In this document: piece by piece, positions 1 through 9,042 of the stretch | How positions within the stretch are numbered: position 1 is the stretch's first letter | Layout of the letters: every line of letters begins with the position of its first letter | Assembly: GCF_900536025.1 (NCBI RefSeq) | Contig: NZ_UNOZ01000029.1 | Span: 62,001 to 126,000, forward strand | Source: Pseudomonas reidholzensis | Lineage (GTDB): Bacteria > Pseudomonadota > Gammaproteobacteria > Pseudomonadales > Pseudomonadaceae | Reading direction: 5' to 3' | DNA length: 64,000 nucleotides | Position numbers and translations under genes: made by a program | Notes under the pieces: model-generated | The model's database searches: none | What the model was told of the DNA's origin: nothing | What the model saw: only the letters and a program-made list of their open reading frames with translations

Positions 1-2
1 AA

Positions 3-1352
3 CGCACCGGCGACATGCCGTCGTTTCTCTGGTCGAGCCTGATCACCTTTATTGCCGGCTTGGCACTGGTCATCCCCGGGCGCCCCGAACACGTCCACCT
101 GCGCCCGCGTGACATGTACCTGCTGACCGTCAGCAGCTGGCTGGTGGTGTGCGTGTTCGCCGCCCTGCCGTTCCTGCTGACCCAGCACATCAGCTACACC
201 AACGCCTTCTTCGAAAGCATGTCGGGCATCACCGCCACCGGCGCCACGGTGCTCAGCGGCCTGGACAGCATGTCGCCGGGGATCCTCATGTGGCGCTCGA
301 TGCTGCACTGGCTCGGCGGCATCGGCTTTATCGCCATGGCGGTGGCGATCCTGCCACTGTTGCGCATCGGCGGCATGCGGCTGTTCCAGACCGAGTCGTC
401 GGACCGCTCCGAAAAAGTCATGCCGCGCTCGCACATGGTCGCCAAGTCGATCGTGCTGGTGTACGTCGGCATCACCTTTATCGGCAGCCTGGCGTTCTGG
501 TGGGCCGGCATGAGCCCGTTCGATGCGATCAACCACGCCATGTCGGCGATCTCCACCGGCGGCTTCTCGACCTCCGACCAGTCCCTGGCCAAGTGGGACA
601 TCCCGGCGGTGCACTGGGTCGCGGTGGTGGTGATGATCTTCGGCAGCATGCCCTTCACCCTGTACGTCGCGACCTTGCGCGGCAACCGCCGGGCGCTGCT
701 CAGGGACCAGCAGGTGCAGGGTTTGCTCGGCATGCTGGTGACGACCTGGCTGGTGCTCGGCACCTGGTACTGGGCGACCACCGAGCTGCACTGGCTGGAC
801 GCCCTGCGCCACGTCGCGCTGAACGTCACGTCGGTGGTCACCACCACCGGCTTCGCCCTGGGCGACTACAGCCTGTGGGGCAACTTCTCGTTGATGCTGT
901 TCTTCTACCTGGGCTTTGTCGGCGGCTGCTCGGGCTCGACCGCGGGCGGGATCAAGATCTTCCGCTTCCAGGTGGCCTATATCCTCCTCAAGGCCAGCCT
1001 CAACCAGCTGATCCACCCACGCGCGGTGATCAAGCAGAAGTACAACGGCCACCGCCTCGATGAAGAGATCGTGCGCTCGATCCTGACCTTCTCGTTCTTC
1101 TTCGCCATCACCATCTGCGTGATCGCCCTGCTGCTGTCGCTGCTCGGGGTCGACTGGATGACTGCCCTGACCGGCGCCGCCGGCACCGTATCGGGCGTTG
1201 GCCCGGGCCTGGGCGAGGTGATCGGCCCGGCCGGCAACTACGCGACCCTGCCGGACGCCGCCAAGTGGATCCTGGCCGGCGGCATGCTGCTCGGCCGGCT
1301 GGAGATCATCACGGTACTGGTGTTGTGCATGCCGGCGTTCTGGCGTCACTGA
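3..1352 (+). CDS. trkH: Trk potassium uptake protein TrkH, 5' end cut by the window edge
   Basis: Potassium-translocating membrane subunit of the Trk system, normally working with the cytoplasmic NAD-binding subunit TrkA. The reading frame is already open at the first base, so the true start lies upstream; about 450 of the usual ~484 residues are present. Four P-loop-like segments carry the filter glycines: SGITATGATVL, SAISTGGFSTSD, SVVTTTGFALGD and TVSGVGPGLG. These alternate with hydrophobic helices, the family's four-fold pseudo-repeat. It converges with and overlaps the end of the AraC-type gene on the other strand by 44 bases. Confidence 0.95.
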   Translation, partial: RTGDMPSFLWSSLITFIAGLALVIPGRPEHVHLRPRDMYLLTVSSWLVVCVFAALPFLLTQHISYTNAFFESMSGITATGATVLSGLDSMSPGILMWRSMLHWLGGIGFIAMAVAILPLLRIGGMRLFQTESSDRSEKVMPRSHMVAKSIVLVYVGITFIGSLAFWWAGMSPFDAINHAMSAISTGGFSTSDQSLAKWDIPAVHWVAVVVMIFGSMPFTLYVATLRGNRRALLRDQQVQGLLGMLVTTWLVLGTWYWATTELHWLDALRHVALNVTSVVTTTGFALGDYSLWGNFSLMLFFYLGFVGGCSGSTAGGIKIFRFQVAYILLKASLNQLIHPRAVIKQKYNGHRLDEEIVRSILTFSFFFAITICVIALLLSLLGVDWMTALTGAAGTVSGVGPGLGEVIGPAGNYATLPDAAKWILAGGMLLGRLEIITVLVLCMPAFWRH

Positions 1353-2364
1353 GTGGCTCACCGCCCAGCCGCGAGCGGTACTCGCTGGGGGTAGCGTCGA
1401 ACCAGCGGCGGAACGCCCGGTAGAAGTTGCTCGGGTCGGCGAAGCCCAGCAGGTAGGCGGTTTCCAGCAGGGTCATGCCGGGCTGCGCGAGGTACTGCTC
1501 GGCCAGCTCGCGACGGGTGTCGTCGAGCAGGCTCTGAAAGCTCGTGCCCTCCTCCTGCAAGCGCCGCTGCAAGGTGCGCTGGGACAGGTGCAGGGCCTGG
1601 GCGACGGTCTCGCGCTTGGGCTCGCCCTGCGGCAGGATGCGGCACAGCACCTGACGCACCCGATGGGTTACCCGGCTTTCCGAGAAGCGCGCCAGGTATT
1701 CACCGGCAAAACGGTCGTGAAGGATCGCCATCGCCTCGTTGGCGGTGGGCAGCGGCGCTTCCATGTCGGCCCGCTCGAACACCAGTGCATCATGCGGCGC
1801 GTCGAACACCAACGGTGAATGGAAGGCGACCTTGTAGGGCTCGATATTCTTCGGCTGCGGGCCCTGGATCAGCACCCGCCGTGGCTGGATCGGGCGGCCG
1901 CTGAGCCAGGTGCACAGCGACAGCGCGCAGGCCAGCGAGGCCTCGGCGCTATGACGGGTGGGGGGCAGGTGATCACCGTGCACGGTGAGGCCCAGCGAGT
2001 AGCCTTCAGGCCCGAGCCGAAAGCTCAGGTCGGAACTCTCGGCAATGATCCGCTGGTAGCGCACCAGGCGTTCGAAGCCTTCGGCCAGGGTGCGGCTGGA
2101 CATCAAGGCGTAGCCGACCACATGAAACGATGCCGGGCGCACCACCCGGGCCATGTTCAGGCCAATCGCTTCGTTGCCCGACAGCTCGACCGCCAGCTGC
2201 CAGAGCCGGGTCATCGAGTCCTGCGGAAAGCGTGCATCGGGGTCGTCGAGGGCAGTGAAGTCCAGCCCCAGTTGCTTGAACATGACACGGCAATCGAGCC
2301 CTTCCAGCTCAAGCGCCTTGACGATCCCTGATGCCCAGCTGGCTGATGTGGTTCTTTCGCTCAT
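1309..2364 (-). CDS. AraC family transcriptional regulator with arabinose-binding-like N-terminus
   Basis: 351-residue regulator starting MSERTTSASWASG. Residues ~15-200 match the 'Arabinose_bd' sensor type seen in OruR/ArgR-like Pseudomonas AraC proteins, with the typical segment on mean activity and position of the target pocket (FHVVGYALMSS). The C-terminal ~100 residues form the double helix-turn-helix (LHLSQRTLQRRLQEEGTSF, then LLGFADPSNFYRAFRRW). An upstream in-frame codon at 2415 would add 17 residues, but they look non-coding. The 3' end overlaps trkH by 44 bases on the opposite strand. The inducer and targets are not visible. It is divergent from the small membrane protein at 2519. 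Confidence 0.9.
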   Translation of the reverse strand: MSERTTSASWASGIVKALELEGLDCRVMFKQLGLDFTALDDPDARFPQDSMTRLWQLAVELSGNEAIGLNMARVVRPASFHVVGYALMSSRTLAEGFERLVRYQRIIAESSDLSFRLGPEGYSLGLTVHGDHLPPTRHSAEASLACALSLCTWLSGRPIQPRRVLIQGPQPKNIEPYKVAFHSPLVFDAPHDALVFERADMEAPLPTANEAMAILHDRFAGEYLARFSESRVTHRVRQVLCRILPQGEPKRETVAQALHLSQRTLQRRLQEEGTSFQSLLDDTRRELAEQYLAQPGMTLLETAYLLGFADPSNFYRAFRRWFDATPSEYRSRLGGEPLSDARTPACTTPVP

Positions 2365-2518
2365 GACTGGCTTCTTGTGCTGACCGCTCCTGCGGTGAAT
2401 GCCAAGGATACTCAAATGGCGCTTATTGTCACTGGCCGGCGCTGCTAATCACTCTAGACTCGAATCAGGCTCCACGCCGTGTATCCGCCCCAATGACAAG
2501 TATGCCGGGAGCACAGCC

Positions 2519-2830
2519 ATGAACCGCACAGCGCAGTTTCGCAGTTTTGCCGAGTTCTATCCCTATTACCTGGGCGAGCACAGCAACCCCACCTGCCGGC
2601 GTTTGCACTTCGTCGGCACCAGCCTGGTGATCGCCTTGCTGGCCTACACCATCGCCAGTGGCAAGTGGTTGCTGCTGTTGGCGGTGCCGGTGTTCGGCTA
2701 TGGCTTTGCCTGGGTCGGGCATTTTTTCTTCGAGAAGAACCGACCGGCCACGTTCAAGCACCCCTGGTACAGCCTGGTCGGTGATTTTGCGATGTTCAGG
2801 GATATCCTGCTGGGCAAGGTCAACCTGTAA
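2519..2830 (+). CDS. Mpo1-like / DUF962 family membrane protein
   Basis: 103-residue protein, MNRTAQFRSFAEFYPYYLGEH. The family signature is clear: FYPYYLGEHSNPTCRRLHFVGT, then two adjacent membrane helices (about 38-52 and 55-75), then HFFFEKNRPATFKHPWYSLVGDF. The His and Asn/Glu positions correspond to the metal-binding positions of yeast Mpo1, a fatty-acid alpha-dioxygenase, but the role of the bacterial members is not settled. The start was chosen at the ATG directly before the conserved region; the longer frame upstream has no family similarity. It converges with the phosphoesterase at 2835, leaving only 4 bases between the two genes. Confidence 0.85.
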   Translation: MNRTAQFRSFAEFYPYYLGEHSNPTCRRLHFVGTSLVIALLAYTIASGKWLLLLAVPVFGYGFAWVGHFFFEKNRPATFKHPWYSLVGDFAMFRDILLGKVNL

Positions 2831-2834
2831 CGTT

Positions 2835-3647
2835 CTAGGCGGGCTCGCGCAAAGCTGCCAGTCGCTGTCTCTCGCGTGCCTGGGCGTCGGCCAGGCGGTA
2901 CAGCTCGATGCTGCCGTCCCAGTGCTCGATCAACGCGGTACAGGACTCGACCCAATCGCCACAATTGAGGTACTCCACCTCGCCCACCTGGCGGATTTCG
3001 GCGTGGTGAATATGCCCGCAGACGACGCCCTGGAAGCCCCGCCGGGTGCACTCGTGGGCAATTGCATCCTCGAAATCACTGATGAAGCTCACCGCCCCCT
3101 TGACCTTGTGCTTGAGGTAGGCCGACAGCGACCAGTAGCCATAGCCGTAACGGGCCCGCCAGTGGTTGAGCCAGCGGTTGAGGACCAGGGTGAACTCGTA
3201 CGCGCGATCGCCAAGAAACGCCAGCCAGCGGTGATAGCGGGTGATCACGTCGAACTGGTCACCATGGATGACCAGCAGGCGACGGCCGTCGGCGGTCAGG
3301 TGTTCGGCCTCGTCGACCAGTTTGATGTTGCCCAGGATCAGCTTGGAATAGCGACGCAGGAACTCGTCGTGGTTGCCGGTGACGTAGATCACCTCGGTGC
3401 CGCGCTTGCTCATGGTCAGCAAGCGCCGAATGACGTTGGTGTGCGCTTGCGGCCAGTAGATGCCGCTGCGCAGTTTCCAGCCGTCGATGATGTCGCCGAC
3501 CAGGTAGATGCGGTCGGCCTGAAAGCCCTTGAGAAACTGCGACAGATGCTCGGCCTGACAATCCCGCGTCCCCAGGTGCACGTCGGAGATCCACAGGGTA
3601 CGTACGCGTTGCTTGCGTGACGGGCGGGCGAGTTCGGCGTGGCTCAT
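2835..3647 (-). CDS. LpxH-like metallophosphoesterase (UDP-2,3-diacylglucosamine diphosphatase family)
   Basis: 270-residue calcineurin-like phosphoesterase. Metal-binding motifs appear in order: WISDVHLGT (D-x-H), LVGDIIDGW (G-D-x-x-D), VTGNHDE (G-N-H-D), then HGDQFD and CGHIHHAE near the C-terminus. This is the LpxH2-like subfamily, annotated as UDP-2,3-diacylglucosamine diphosphatase family, and not necessarily the main lipid A enzyme, since pseudomonads also carry canonical lpxH. There is no signal peptide, so it acts in the cytoplasm or at the inner membrane face. It is divergent from the AraC-like gene at 3755. Confidence 0.85.
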   Translation of the reverse strand: MSHAELARPSRKQRVRTLWISDVHLGTRDCQAEHLSQFLKGFQADRIYLVGDIIDGWKLRSGIYWPQAHTNVIRRLLTMSKRGTEVIYVTGNHDEFLRRYSKLILGNIKLVDEAEHLTADGRRLLVIHGDQFDVITRYHRWLAFLGDRAYEFTLVLNRWLNHWRARYGYGYWSLSAYLKHKVKGAVSFISDFEDAIAHECTRRGFQGVVCGHIHHAEIRQVGEVEYLNCGDWVESCTALIEHWDGSIELYRLADAQARERQRLAALREPA

Positions 3648-3754
3648 GGGTCGACTCCGGCGCTGTTTGCTGGAGACTGGCAGGCGCAGGTGGCAGCCGT
3701 GTTACAACAGATGTCTGGGTGTACACTGCCGACCTGCAACACGAGGACTGCCCG

Positions 3755-4519
3755 ATGACCGCCGGCCCGATTCTTTCCCTGCGCCACTACCGCGACGAGT
3801 TGATCGCCCACAGCCATGACCACCCGCAGCTGGTGTTCGGCCTGCGCGGCCGGCTGGATTTCGAGGTTCAGGGGCACGGCGCGCAGGTCGACCGCCAGGC
3901 CTTGATGGTGGTCCCGGCTGGCGCCCACCACGCCTGTGGCAGTGCTGGCGGCAGCCATTGCCTGGTGCTCGATGTGCCGGGCGAGCAGTGGCTGCACGCG
4001 CAACTGGGCGAGCATGCCGACGCCAGCCGGCGCCTGCTCGAGCGCCCCGGTGCGGTGGGCCTGGACAGTCGTCAGCAGCAGTTGGTCGACTGGCTCGCGG
4101 CAAGCCCGGGGGACGACCCGCTGATCGCTCGTCAGGGCGCGACGTTGCTGCTGGCCAGCCTCAATGCCCCGCTCGCGCCTGGCCCGGCAGCCCAGCGCCT
4201 GCCCTACCCGGCCTTCGATGCACACATCGAGCAGTACGCGGCCTACCCCCTGCAAGTGGCCGACCTGGCGCGCCTGGCCGGGTTGTCCAGTGCACGGCTG
4301 CATGCGCGCTTTGCTGCCGAGTGCGGCCAGACACCCATGGACTACATTCGCCAGCGCCGCCTGCTCAAGGCCCGGCAACTGCTGAGGGACACCCGGCTGC
4401 CGATCGGCGAGGTCGGCGCACGGGTCGGCTACAGTTCGCAAAGTGCGTTTGGCGCGGCGGTGCTGCGAGCGTTTGGTTGCTCACCGATGGCGCTGCGGCG
4501 AGAGCCTGGCGACAATTGA
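3755..4519 (+). CDS. AraC family transcriptional regulator, cupin-type sensor
   Basis: 255 residues starting MTAGPILSLRHYRDEL. Residues ~10-90 form a short cupin-like sensor (HSHDHPQLVFGLRGRLDFEV, VVPAGAHHACG). The C-terminal ~100 residues hold the AraC HTH pair (VADLARLAGLSSARLHARF and VGARVGYSSQSAFGAAVLRA). The start is the ATG at 3755; a longer open frame upstream reaches into the divergent promoter region and lacks similarity. The shared gap with the LpxH-like gene is 107 bases. The next gene downstream is a DMT exporter after a REP pair, and such regulators often control a neighbouring exporter, but nothing in the sequence proves it. Confidence 0.88.
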   Translation: MTAGPILSLRHYRDELIAHSHDHPQLVFGLRGRLDFEVQGHGAQVDRQALMVVPAGAHHACGSAGGSHCLVLDVPGEQWLHAQLGEHADASRRLLERPGAVGLDSRQQQLVDWLAASPGDDPLIARQGATLLLASLNAPLAPGPAAQRLPYPAFDAHIEQYAAYPLQVADLARLAGLSSARLHARFAAECGQTPMDYIRQRRLLKARQLLRDTRLPIGEVGARVGYSSQSAFGAAVLRAFGCSPMALRREPGDN

Positions 4520-4604
4520 CGCGAGGGGTGCGACAGACATAGCAGCACCTGCTCTCTAAACTGACAGCTCCTCTATCGTGCTCCGGCGAAGGCTGCGCCT
4601 TCGA

Positions 4605-4686
4605 TCGCGACACAAGGCCGCTCCCACAGGGACCGCGCCGGCCTCAGGGCGGTGCAAAGCTGTGTGGGAGCGGCCTTGTGTCGCGA
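4605..4686. repeat. REP pair (REPIN)
   Basis: Two inverted copies of a putida-type REP: TCGCGACACAAGGCCGCTCC begins at 4605 and its reverse complement ends at 4686. The arms are 24 bases (4605-4628 and 4663-4686) and exact, around a 34-base loop. The rest of the 214-base gap between the AraC gene and the DMT gene shows nothing else recognisable. Confidence 0.9.
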
Positions 4687-4733
4687 AAGGGCCGCAACGC
4701 GGCCCCCGGCAATCCCCCTGCCCAAGGACTCAC

Positions 4734-5624
4734 ATGAACCACCGCACCGCCCTCGGCGCCCTGCACATCGGCGCGCTGTTCTTTGGCCTGACCGGCGTGT
4801 TCGGCAAGCTGGCCGCCTCGGCCAGCCCGAGCATCATCGTCTTTGGCCGCGCCACGTTCGCGGTGCTCGCCCTCGGCCTGTTCGCCAGCCTCGCACGCCA
4901 AACCTGGCAGCGGCTCAACGGCCAGGACCTGCGCCGGCTGCTGCTCGGCGGCGTGCTGCTGGCCGGGCACTGGGTGAGCTTTTTCATCGCCGTAAAAGTC
5001 GGCGGCGTAGCCATCGCCACCTTGGGCTTCGCCAGCTTCCCGGCGTTTACCGTGATCCTCGAAGGTGTGCTGTTCCGCGAGCGCATCCGCCGTAACGAAG
5101 CCATGCTGGTGATCCTGGTGAGCGTCGGCCTGATGCTGGTCACGCCCGCGTTCGACCTGGCCAGCGAAGCCACCAGCGGGCTGCTCTGGGCCCTGCTCTC
5201 GGGGCTGCTGTTCTCGCTGCTGTCACTGACCAACCGCGCGGGTTCCGGGCGTCTGCCGGCGGCGCAGGCGGCGCTCTGGCAAAACCTGGTGGTCGCCCTG
5301 TGCCTGCTGCCGTTCGCCGCGCCCGGCCTGGCCCAGGTGCACGCCATGGACTGGCTGTGGATCGCCCTGCTCGGGGTGTTCTGCACCGCCATCGCGCACA
5401 GCCTGTTCGTCGCCGCGCTGGCGGTGATCAAGGCGCGCACCGCCGCGGTGGTGTTCGGCATGGAGCCGGTCTATGGCATCGCCGTGGCCTGGGCGGTGTT
5501 CGCTGAAACACCGACTTTGCGCATGCTCGCCGGCGGCGCGCTGATCATCTTCGCCATCGACCTGTCCAGCCGCCTCGCCGCCGAGCAACCGGCCAAGCAA
5601 GGCCCGCTGGCCGAGGGCACCTGA
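4734..5624 (+). CDS. EamA/DMT family transporter
   Basis: 296-residue inner-membrane protein with ten predicted hydrophobic helices arranged as two EamA repeats (about 1-140 and 150-285). It starts MNHRTALGALHIGALFFGLTGVFGK after an AAGGA ribosome site. The PEG-type end of the second repeat (FGMEPVYGIAVAWAVFAETP) matches metabolite exporters of the drug/metabolite superfamily. Substrate cannot be read from sequence. The gene ends flush with the SelT-like gene on the other strand, with no base between the stops. Confidence 0.88.
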   Translation: MNHRTALGALHIGALFFGLTGVFGKLAASASPSIIVFGRATFAVLALGLFASLARQTWQRLNGQDLRRLLLGGVLLAGHWVSFFIAVKVGGVAIATLGFASFPAFTVILEGVLFRERIRRNEAMLVILVSVGLMLVTPAFDLASEATSGLLWALLSGLLFSLLSLTNRAGSGRLPAAQAALWQNLVVALCLLPFAAPGLAQVHAMDWLWIALLGVFCTAIAHSLFVAALAVIKARTAAVVFGMEPVYGIAVAWAVFAETPTLRMLAGGALIIFAIDLSSRLAAEQPAKQGPLAEGT

Positions 5625-5906
5625 TCAACGATCGCTGTGGCCCAGGTCGCGCTGCGGGTCGATCTGGTCACGCACGCGCTGCTTGAGCACCTTGGCTTCG
5701 GGGAAGCCGCCGTCGGCCTTGCGCTCCCAGATCTGCACGCCGTCGCAGGTGATGCGAAACACCCCACCGGTGCCCGGCTCCAGCGCCACCTGGGCCAGCT
5801 CGTCGGCAAAGGTGCTGAGCAGTTCCTGGGCCAGCCAGGCCGCCCGCAGCAGCCACTGGCACTGCGTGCAATAGGTGATGACGATGTGTGCTTTGGCATC
5901 GGCCAT
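5625..5906 (-). CDS. SelT/SelW/SelH family (Rdx) protein, cysteine form
   Basis: 93 residues. It contains the thioredoxin-like Rdx fold signature with the redox motif CTQC at residues 13-16 (ITYCTQCQWLLRAAWLAQELL) and the later GGVFRITCDGVQIWERK. Animal relatives have selenocysteine at the second position; here both are cysteine codons. A GGAG ribosome site lies about ten bases before the ATG. A redox role is inferred from the family only. It is divergent from plpD, with 67 bases between the starts. Confidence 0.88.
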   Translation of the reverse strand: MADAKAHIVITYCTQCQWLLRAAWLAQELLSTFADELAQVALEPGTGGVFRITCDGVQIWERKADGGFPEAKVLKQRVRDQIDPQRDLGHSDR

Positions 5907-5973
5907 GTTCGAGTATCTCCAGGTGGGTGGACGCTTATACTAGCGGCCTTTCCTCCTGGTTTTGAGACTGACG

Positions 5974-8160
5974 ATGCGCCGCCTGCTGTTCTGCCTGTTG
6001 CTGACGCTCTCTTCCTTCACCGCGATGGCTGCCGAAACGGCCCGCCCCAAGGTCGGCCTGGTGCTGTCTGGCGGCGCCGCGCGCGGCCTGGCGCACATTG
6101 GCGTGCTCAAGGCGCTGGAGCAGCAGGGCGTGCGCATCGATGCGATTGCCGGCACCAGCATGGGCGCGGTGATTGGCGGGCTGTATGCCTCGGGCTACAG
6201 CGTCGAAGAGCTGGAGAAGCTGGCCACCACGCTCGACTGGCAGCAGGCGCTGTCAGACGCGCCCCCGCGCAAGGACGTGCCGTTCCGGCGCAAGCAGGAT
6301 GACCGCGACTTTCTGGTCAAACAGAAGCTGAGCTTTCGTGACGATGGCAGCCTCGGCCTGCCGCTGGGGGTGATCCAGGGCCAGAACCTGTCCCTGCTGC
6401 TGGAAAGCAAGCTGGCGCACACCGCCGACACCCGCGACTTCGACAAGCTGCCGATCCCCTTCCGCGCCGTCGCCACCGACATCGCCAGTGGCGAGAAAGT
6501 GGTGTTCCGCCGCGGCCACCTGCCCCAGGTGATCCGCGCCAGCATGTCGATCCCGGCGGTGTTCGCCCCGGTCGAGGTGGACGGGCGCCTGCTGGTGGAC
6601 GGCGGCATGGTCGACAATATCCCGCTCGACGTCGCCCGCGAGATGGGCGTCGACCTGGCCATCGTGGTCGATATCGGCACGCCGTTGCGCGACCGCACGC
6701 AATTGGCGACGGTGGTCGACGTGCTCAACCAGTCGATCACCCTGATGACCCGGCGCAACTCCGAAGAGCAACTGGCCAGCCTGCACCCGCAAGACATCCT
6801 TATCCAGCCGCCGTTGGCCGCCTTTGGCGTGACCGACTTTGGCCGCACCGAGGAGATGATCGAAGCCGGCTACCGCGCCACCCGCGCCCTTGATGCGCGC
6901 CTCGCCGCACTGCGCCAGGCCGAGGGCGACGCCGAGCTGGCGGTGGCCCGCTCGCCGCGCCAGCGTCGGCCGATCATCACGGCAATCAAGGTGGAAAACG
7001 ACTCGAAGGTCAGCGATGACGTGATTCGCTACTACATCCGCCAACCGATCGGCGAGCCGCTGGAGCTCGAGCGCCTGCAGACCGACATGGGCACCCTGTA
7101 TGGCCTGGACTACTTCGACGGGGTGCAATACCGCGTGGTGCACAAGGGCGACGACAACACCCTGGTGATCAACGCCCGCGGCAAGAGCGGCGGCACCGAC
7201 TACCTGCGTCTGGGGCTCAACCTGTCGGACGACATGCGCGGTGACAGCGCCTTCAACCTCGGCGCCAGCTACCGGGTCAACGGCATCAACCGGCTCGGTG
7301 CCGAATGGCTGACACGCGGCCAGATCGGCGACCAGCAGGAGCTCTACAGCGAGTTCTACCAGCCCCTCGACGTCGGCTCGCGCTACTTCATCGCGCCCTA
7401 CCTGGACCTCGGCTCGCAGAACATCGAAGCCACCCTCGACAACGACCCGATCGCCGAATACCGGCTCGAGCGTTATGGCCTGGGGCTCAACCTCGGGCGG
7501 CAGATCGGCACCTATGGCGAGGTGCGCGCGGGCGTCGGCAAGGCGTGGGGCGAGGCCGAGGTGCGGATTGGCGACCAGGACCTGCCCAGCGTCAGTTTCA
7601 ACGAAGGGTTCTACGAGCTGAAGTACTCCTTCGACACCCTGGACAACGTGTACTTCCCGCACAGTGGCGAAGACATCGGCGTGACCTTGCGCAAGTACGA
7701 CGCTTCGCTGGACTCGGACACCGAGTACCGGCAGTGGGAATTCAACGTCGACAAGGCCTTCAGCAGCGGGCCGAACACCTGGGTGCTGGGCGGGCGTTAT
7801 GGGCGCACGCTGGACCCGACCGAGGTGGTGACGTCGAGCTTCGTGCTGGGCGGCGCGCGGCAATTGTCGGGCTTTCGCCAGGACTCGGTGTCGGGGCAGA
7901 ACGTCAGCCTGATGCGGATGGTCTATTACCGGCGCCTGACGCCGCGGGCGTACCTGCCGCTGGATTTCCCGCTGTATATCGGCGGGTCGCTGGAGCGTGG
8001 GCGGGCGTGGAACAACGACAACGCGTTCGACAGCGGCTATATCAATGCGGCGAGTGTGTTTCTTGGCCTGGAGACGCCGCTGGGGCCGTTGAACCTGAGT
8101 TACGGGGCCAACAGTGAGGATCAGCAGGCGGTGTACCTGAACCTTGGGCACACGTTTTGA
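5974..8160 (+). CDS. plpD: PlpD-like patatin phospholipase fused to a beta-barrel (type Vd autotransporter)
   Basis: 728 residues, the same length as the P. aeruginosa PlpD family. A signal peptide (MRRLLFCLLLTLSSFTAMAA) precedes the patatin domain at ~25-310. This has the oxyanion glycines LSGGAARGLAH, the nucleophile motif GTSMG with Ser62, and the catalytic DGG at about residue 209 (LVDGGMVDNIP). A POTRA-like segment follows (~320-400: ITAIKVENDSKVSDDVI, YFDGVQYRVV), and then a 16-strand Omp85-type barrel ending in ...NLGHTF with terminal Phe. The family secretes its lipase domain through its own barrel. Start is the ATG at 5974; an in-frame TTG 12 bases upstream is less likely. Confidence 0.93.
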   Translation: MRRLLFCLLLTLSSFTAMAAETARPKVGLVLSGGAARGLAHIGVLKALEQQGVRIDAIAGTSMGAVIGGLYASGYSVEELEKLATTLDWQQALSDAPPRKDVPFRRKQDDRDFLVKQKLSFRDDGSLGLPLGVIQGQNLSLLLESKLAHTADTRDFDKLPIPFRAVATDIASGEKVVFRRGHLPQVIRASMSIPAVFAPVEVDGRLLVDGGMVDNIPLDVAREMGVDLAIVVDIGTPLRDRTQLATVVDVLNQSITLMTRRNSEEQLASLHPQDILIQPPLAAFGVTDFGRTEEMIEAGYRATRALDARLAALRQAEGDAELAVARSPRQRRPIITAIKVENDSKVSDDVIRYYIRQPIGEPLELERLQTDMGTLYGLDYFDGVQYRVVHKGDDNTLVINARGKSGGTDYLRLGLNLSDDMRGDSAFNLGASYRVNGINRLGAEWLTRGQIGDQQELYSEFYQPLDVGSRYFIAPYLDLGSQNIEATLDNDPIAEYRLERYGLGLNLGRQIGTYGEVRAGVGKAWGEAEVRIGDQDLPSVSFNEGFYELKYSFDTLDNVYFPHSGEDIGVTLRKYDASLDSDTEYRQWEFNVDKAFSSGPNTWVLGGRYGRTLDPTEVVTSSFVLGGARQLSGFRQDSVSGQNVSLMRMVYYRRLTPRAYLPLDFPLYIGGSLERGRAWNNDNAFDSGYINAASVFLGLETPLGPLNLSYGANSEDQQAVYLNLGHTF

Positions 8161-8249
8161 GCGGCAGGCTTCGAGCTTCGAGCGGCGAGAACAAGATTCT
8201 TCACGGATTATTGGGATAGTTGCCTGGGGTGCCGGGGTTCGATTGGTGA

Positions 8250-9041
8250 GCTTATCCGGTGGGTGTGGTGCGGCCACTGGCCCCTTCCGCCCTTACGGCG
8301 GGTCACTTTTTTTCTTGGAAAAAAGTAACCAAAAACCGCTTGCTCCTGCATCCGGCCCTTCGCTGCGCTACGGGTTCCCTCACTCCGGCCTTGCTCCCGC
8401 GTGGACCGGGCTGTACGGGCCTTCCTGGCCCGCAGCCCTTGCCGGCCTTCCTGGCCGTCACCCCGCTCCGCAAGACCTCCGTTCGGCCTCCTGAAGTCGC
8501 AGTAGATCAAGATCACAAGCCAGATCAAAGGCCAGATCAAGGGCCAGGGCGACGGCTGGCGAATCGCTTCGCTCTCGCTTGTTTATAAGGGCGGTACAGC
8601 GCGGTAGCGCCAGAATTTGCATTGGCAGTCCCGGCCTCTTCGCGGGGCAAGCCCGCTCCCACAGGATCTCCGCTGACCGTAAGGCCACCACGGCCCCTGT
8701 GGGAGCGGGTTTACCCGCGAAGAGGCCAGGCTATCCACCACCATTGCCACTGTCGAAGATAACGCCAGCCCAGGCGCCGCCCGTAACTTGGCGACCTCAG
8801 GAGGCCGAACGGAGGTCTTGCGGAGCGGGGTGACGGCCAGGAAGGCCGGCAAGGGCTGGGGGCCAGGAAGGCCCCTACAGCCCGGTCCACGCGGGAGCAA
8901 GGCCGGAGTGAGGGAACCCGCAGCGCAGCGGAGGGCCGTATGTGGGAGCCGGCGGTTTTTGGTTACTTTTTTCCAAGAAAAAAAGTGACCCGCCGTAAGG
9001 GCGGAAGGGGCCATAAGCGTCACCACATCAAATGGATAAGC
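8250..9041. repeat. Long inverted repeat, two 251-base arms around a 290-base centre
   Basis: Left arm 8250-8500 and right arm 8791-9041 are reverse complements over equal length with few differences. Landmarks pair exactly: GGCCCCTTCCGCCCTTACGG at 8279 with its complement ending at 9012, the A/T-rich CTTGGAAAAAAGTAACC core, and the run CCGCTCCGCAAGACCTCCGT. The outer ~28 bases (GCTTATCC...) are more diverged. The centre holds a REP pair. Together with its flanks this makes the 997-base gap 8161-9157 gene-free. Frames that stay open in each arm encode the same low-complexity peptide and are not believable genes. The arm sequence resembles a dispersed Pseudomonas intergenic repeat (from memory). 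Confidence 0.9.
8633..8727. repeat. REP pair inside the long inverted repeat
   Basis: GGCCTCTTCGCGGGGCAAGC starts at 8633 and the complementary arm (8696-8727) ends GCGAAGAGGCC, with arms of about 32 bases and two mismatches. It is nested at the centre of the larger 8250-9041 palindrome. Confidence 0.9.
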
Positions 9042-9042
9042 C

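Noticed and set aside
2399..2518. Longer N-terminus for the Mpo1-like protein
   Set aside because: The extra 40 codons lie in the divergent promoter region and lack family similarity.
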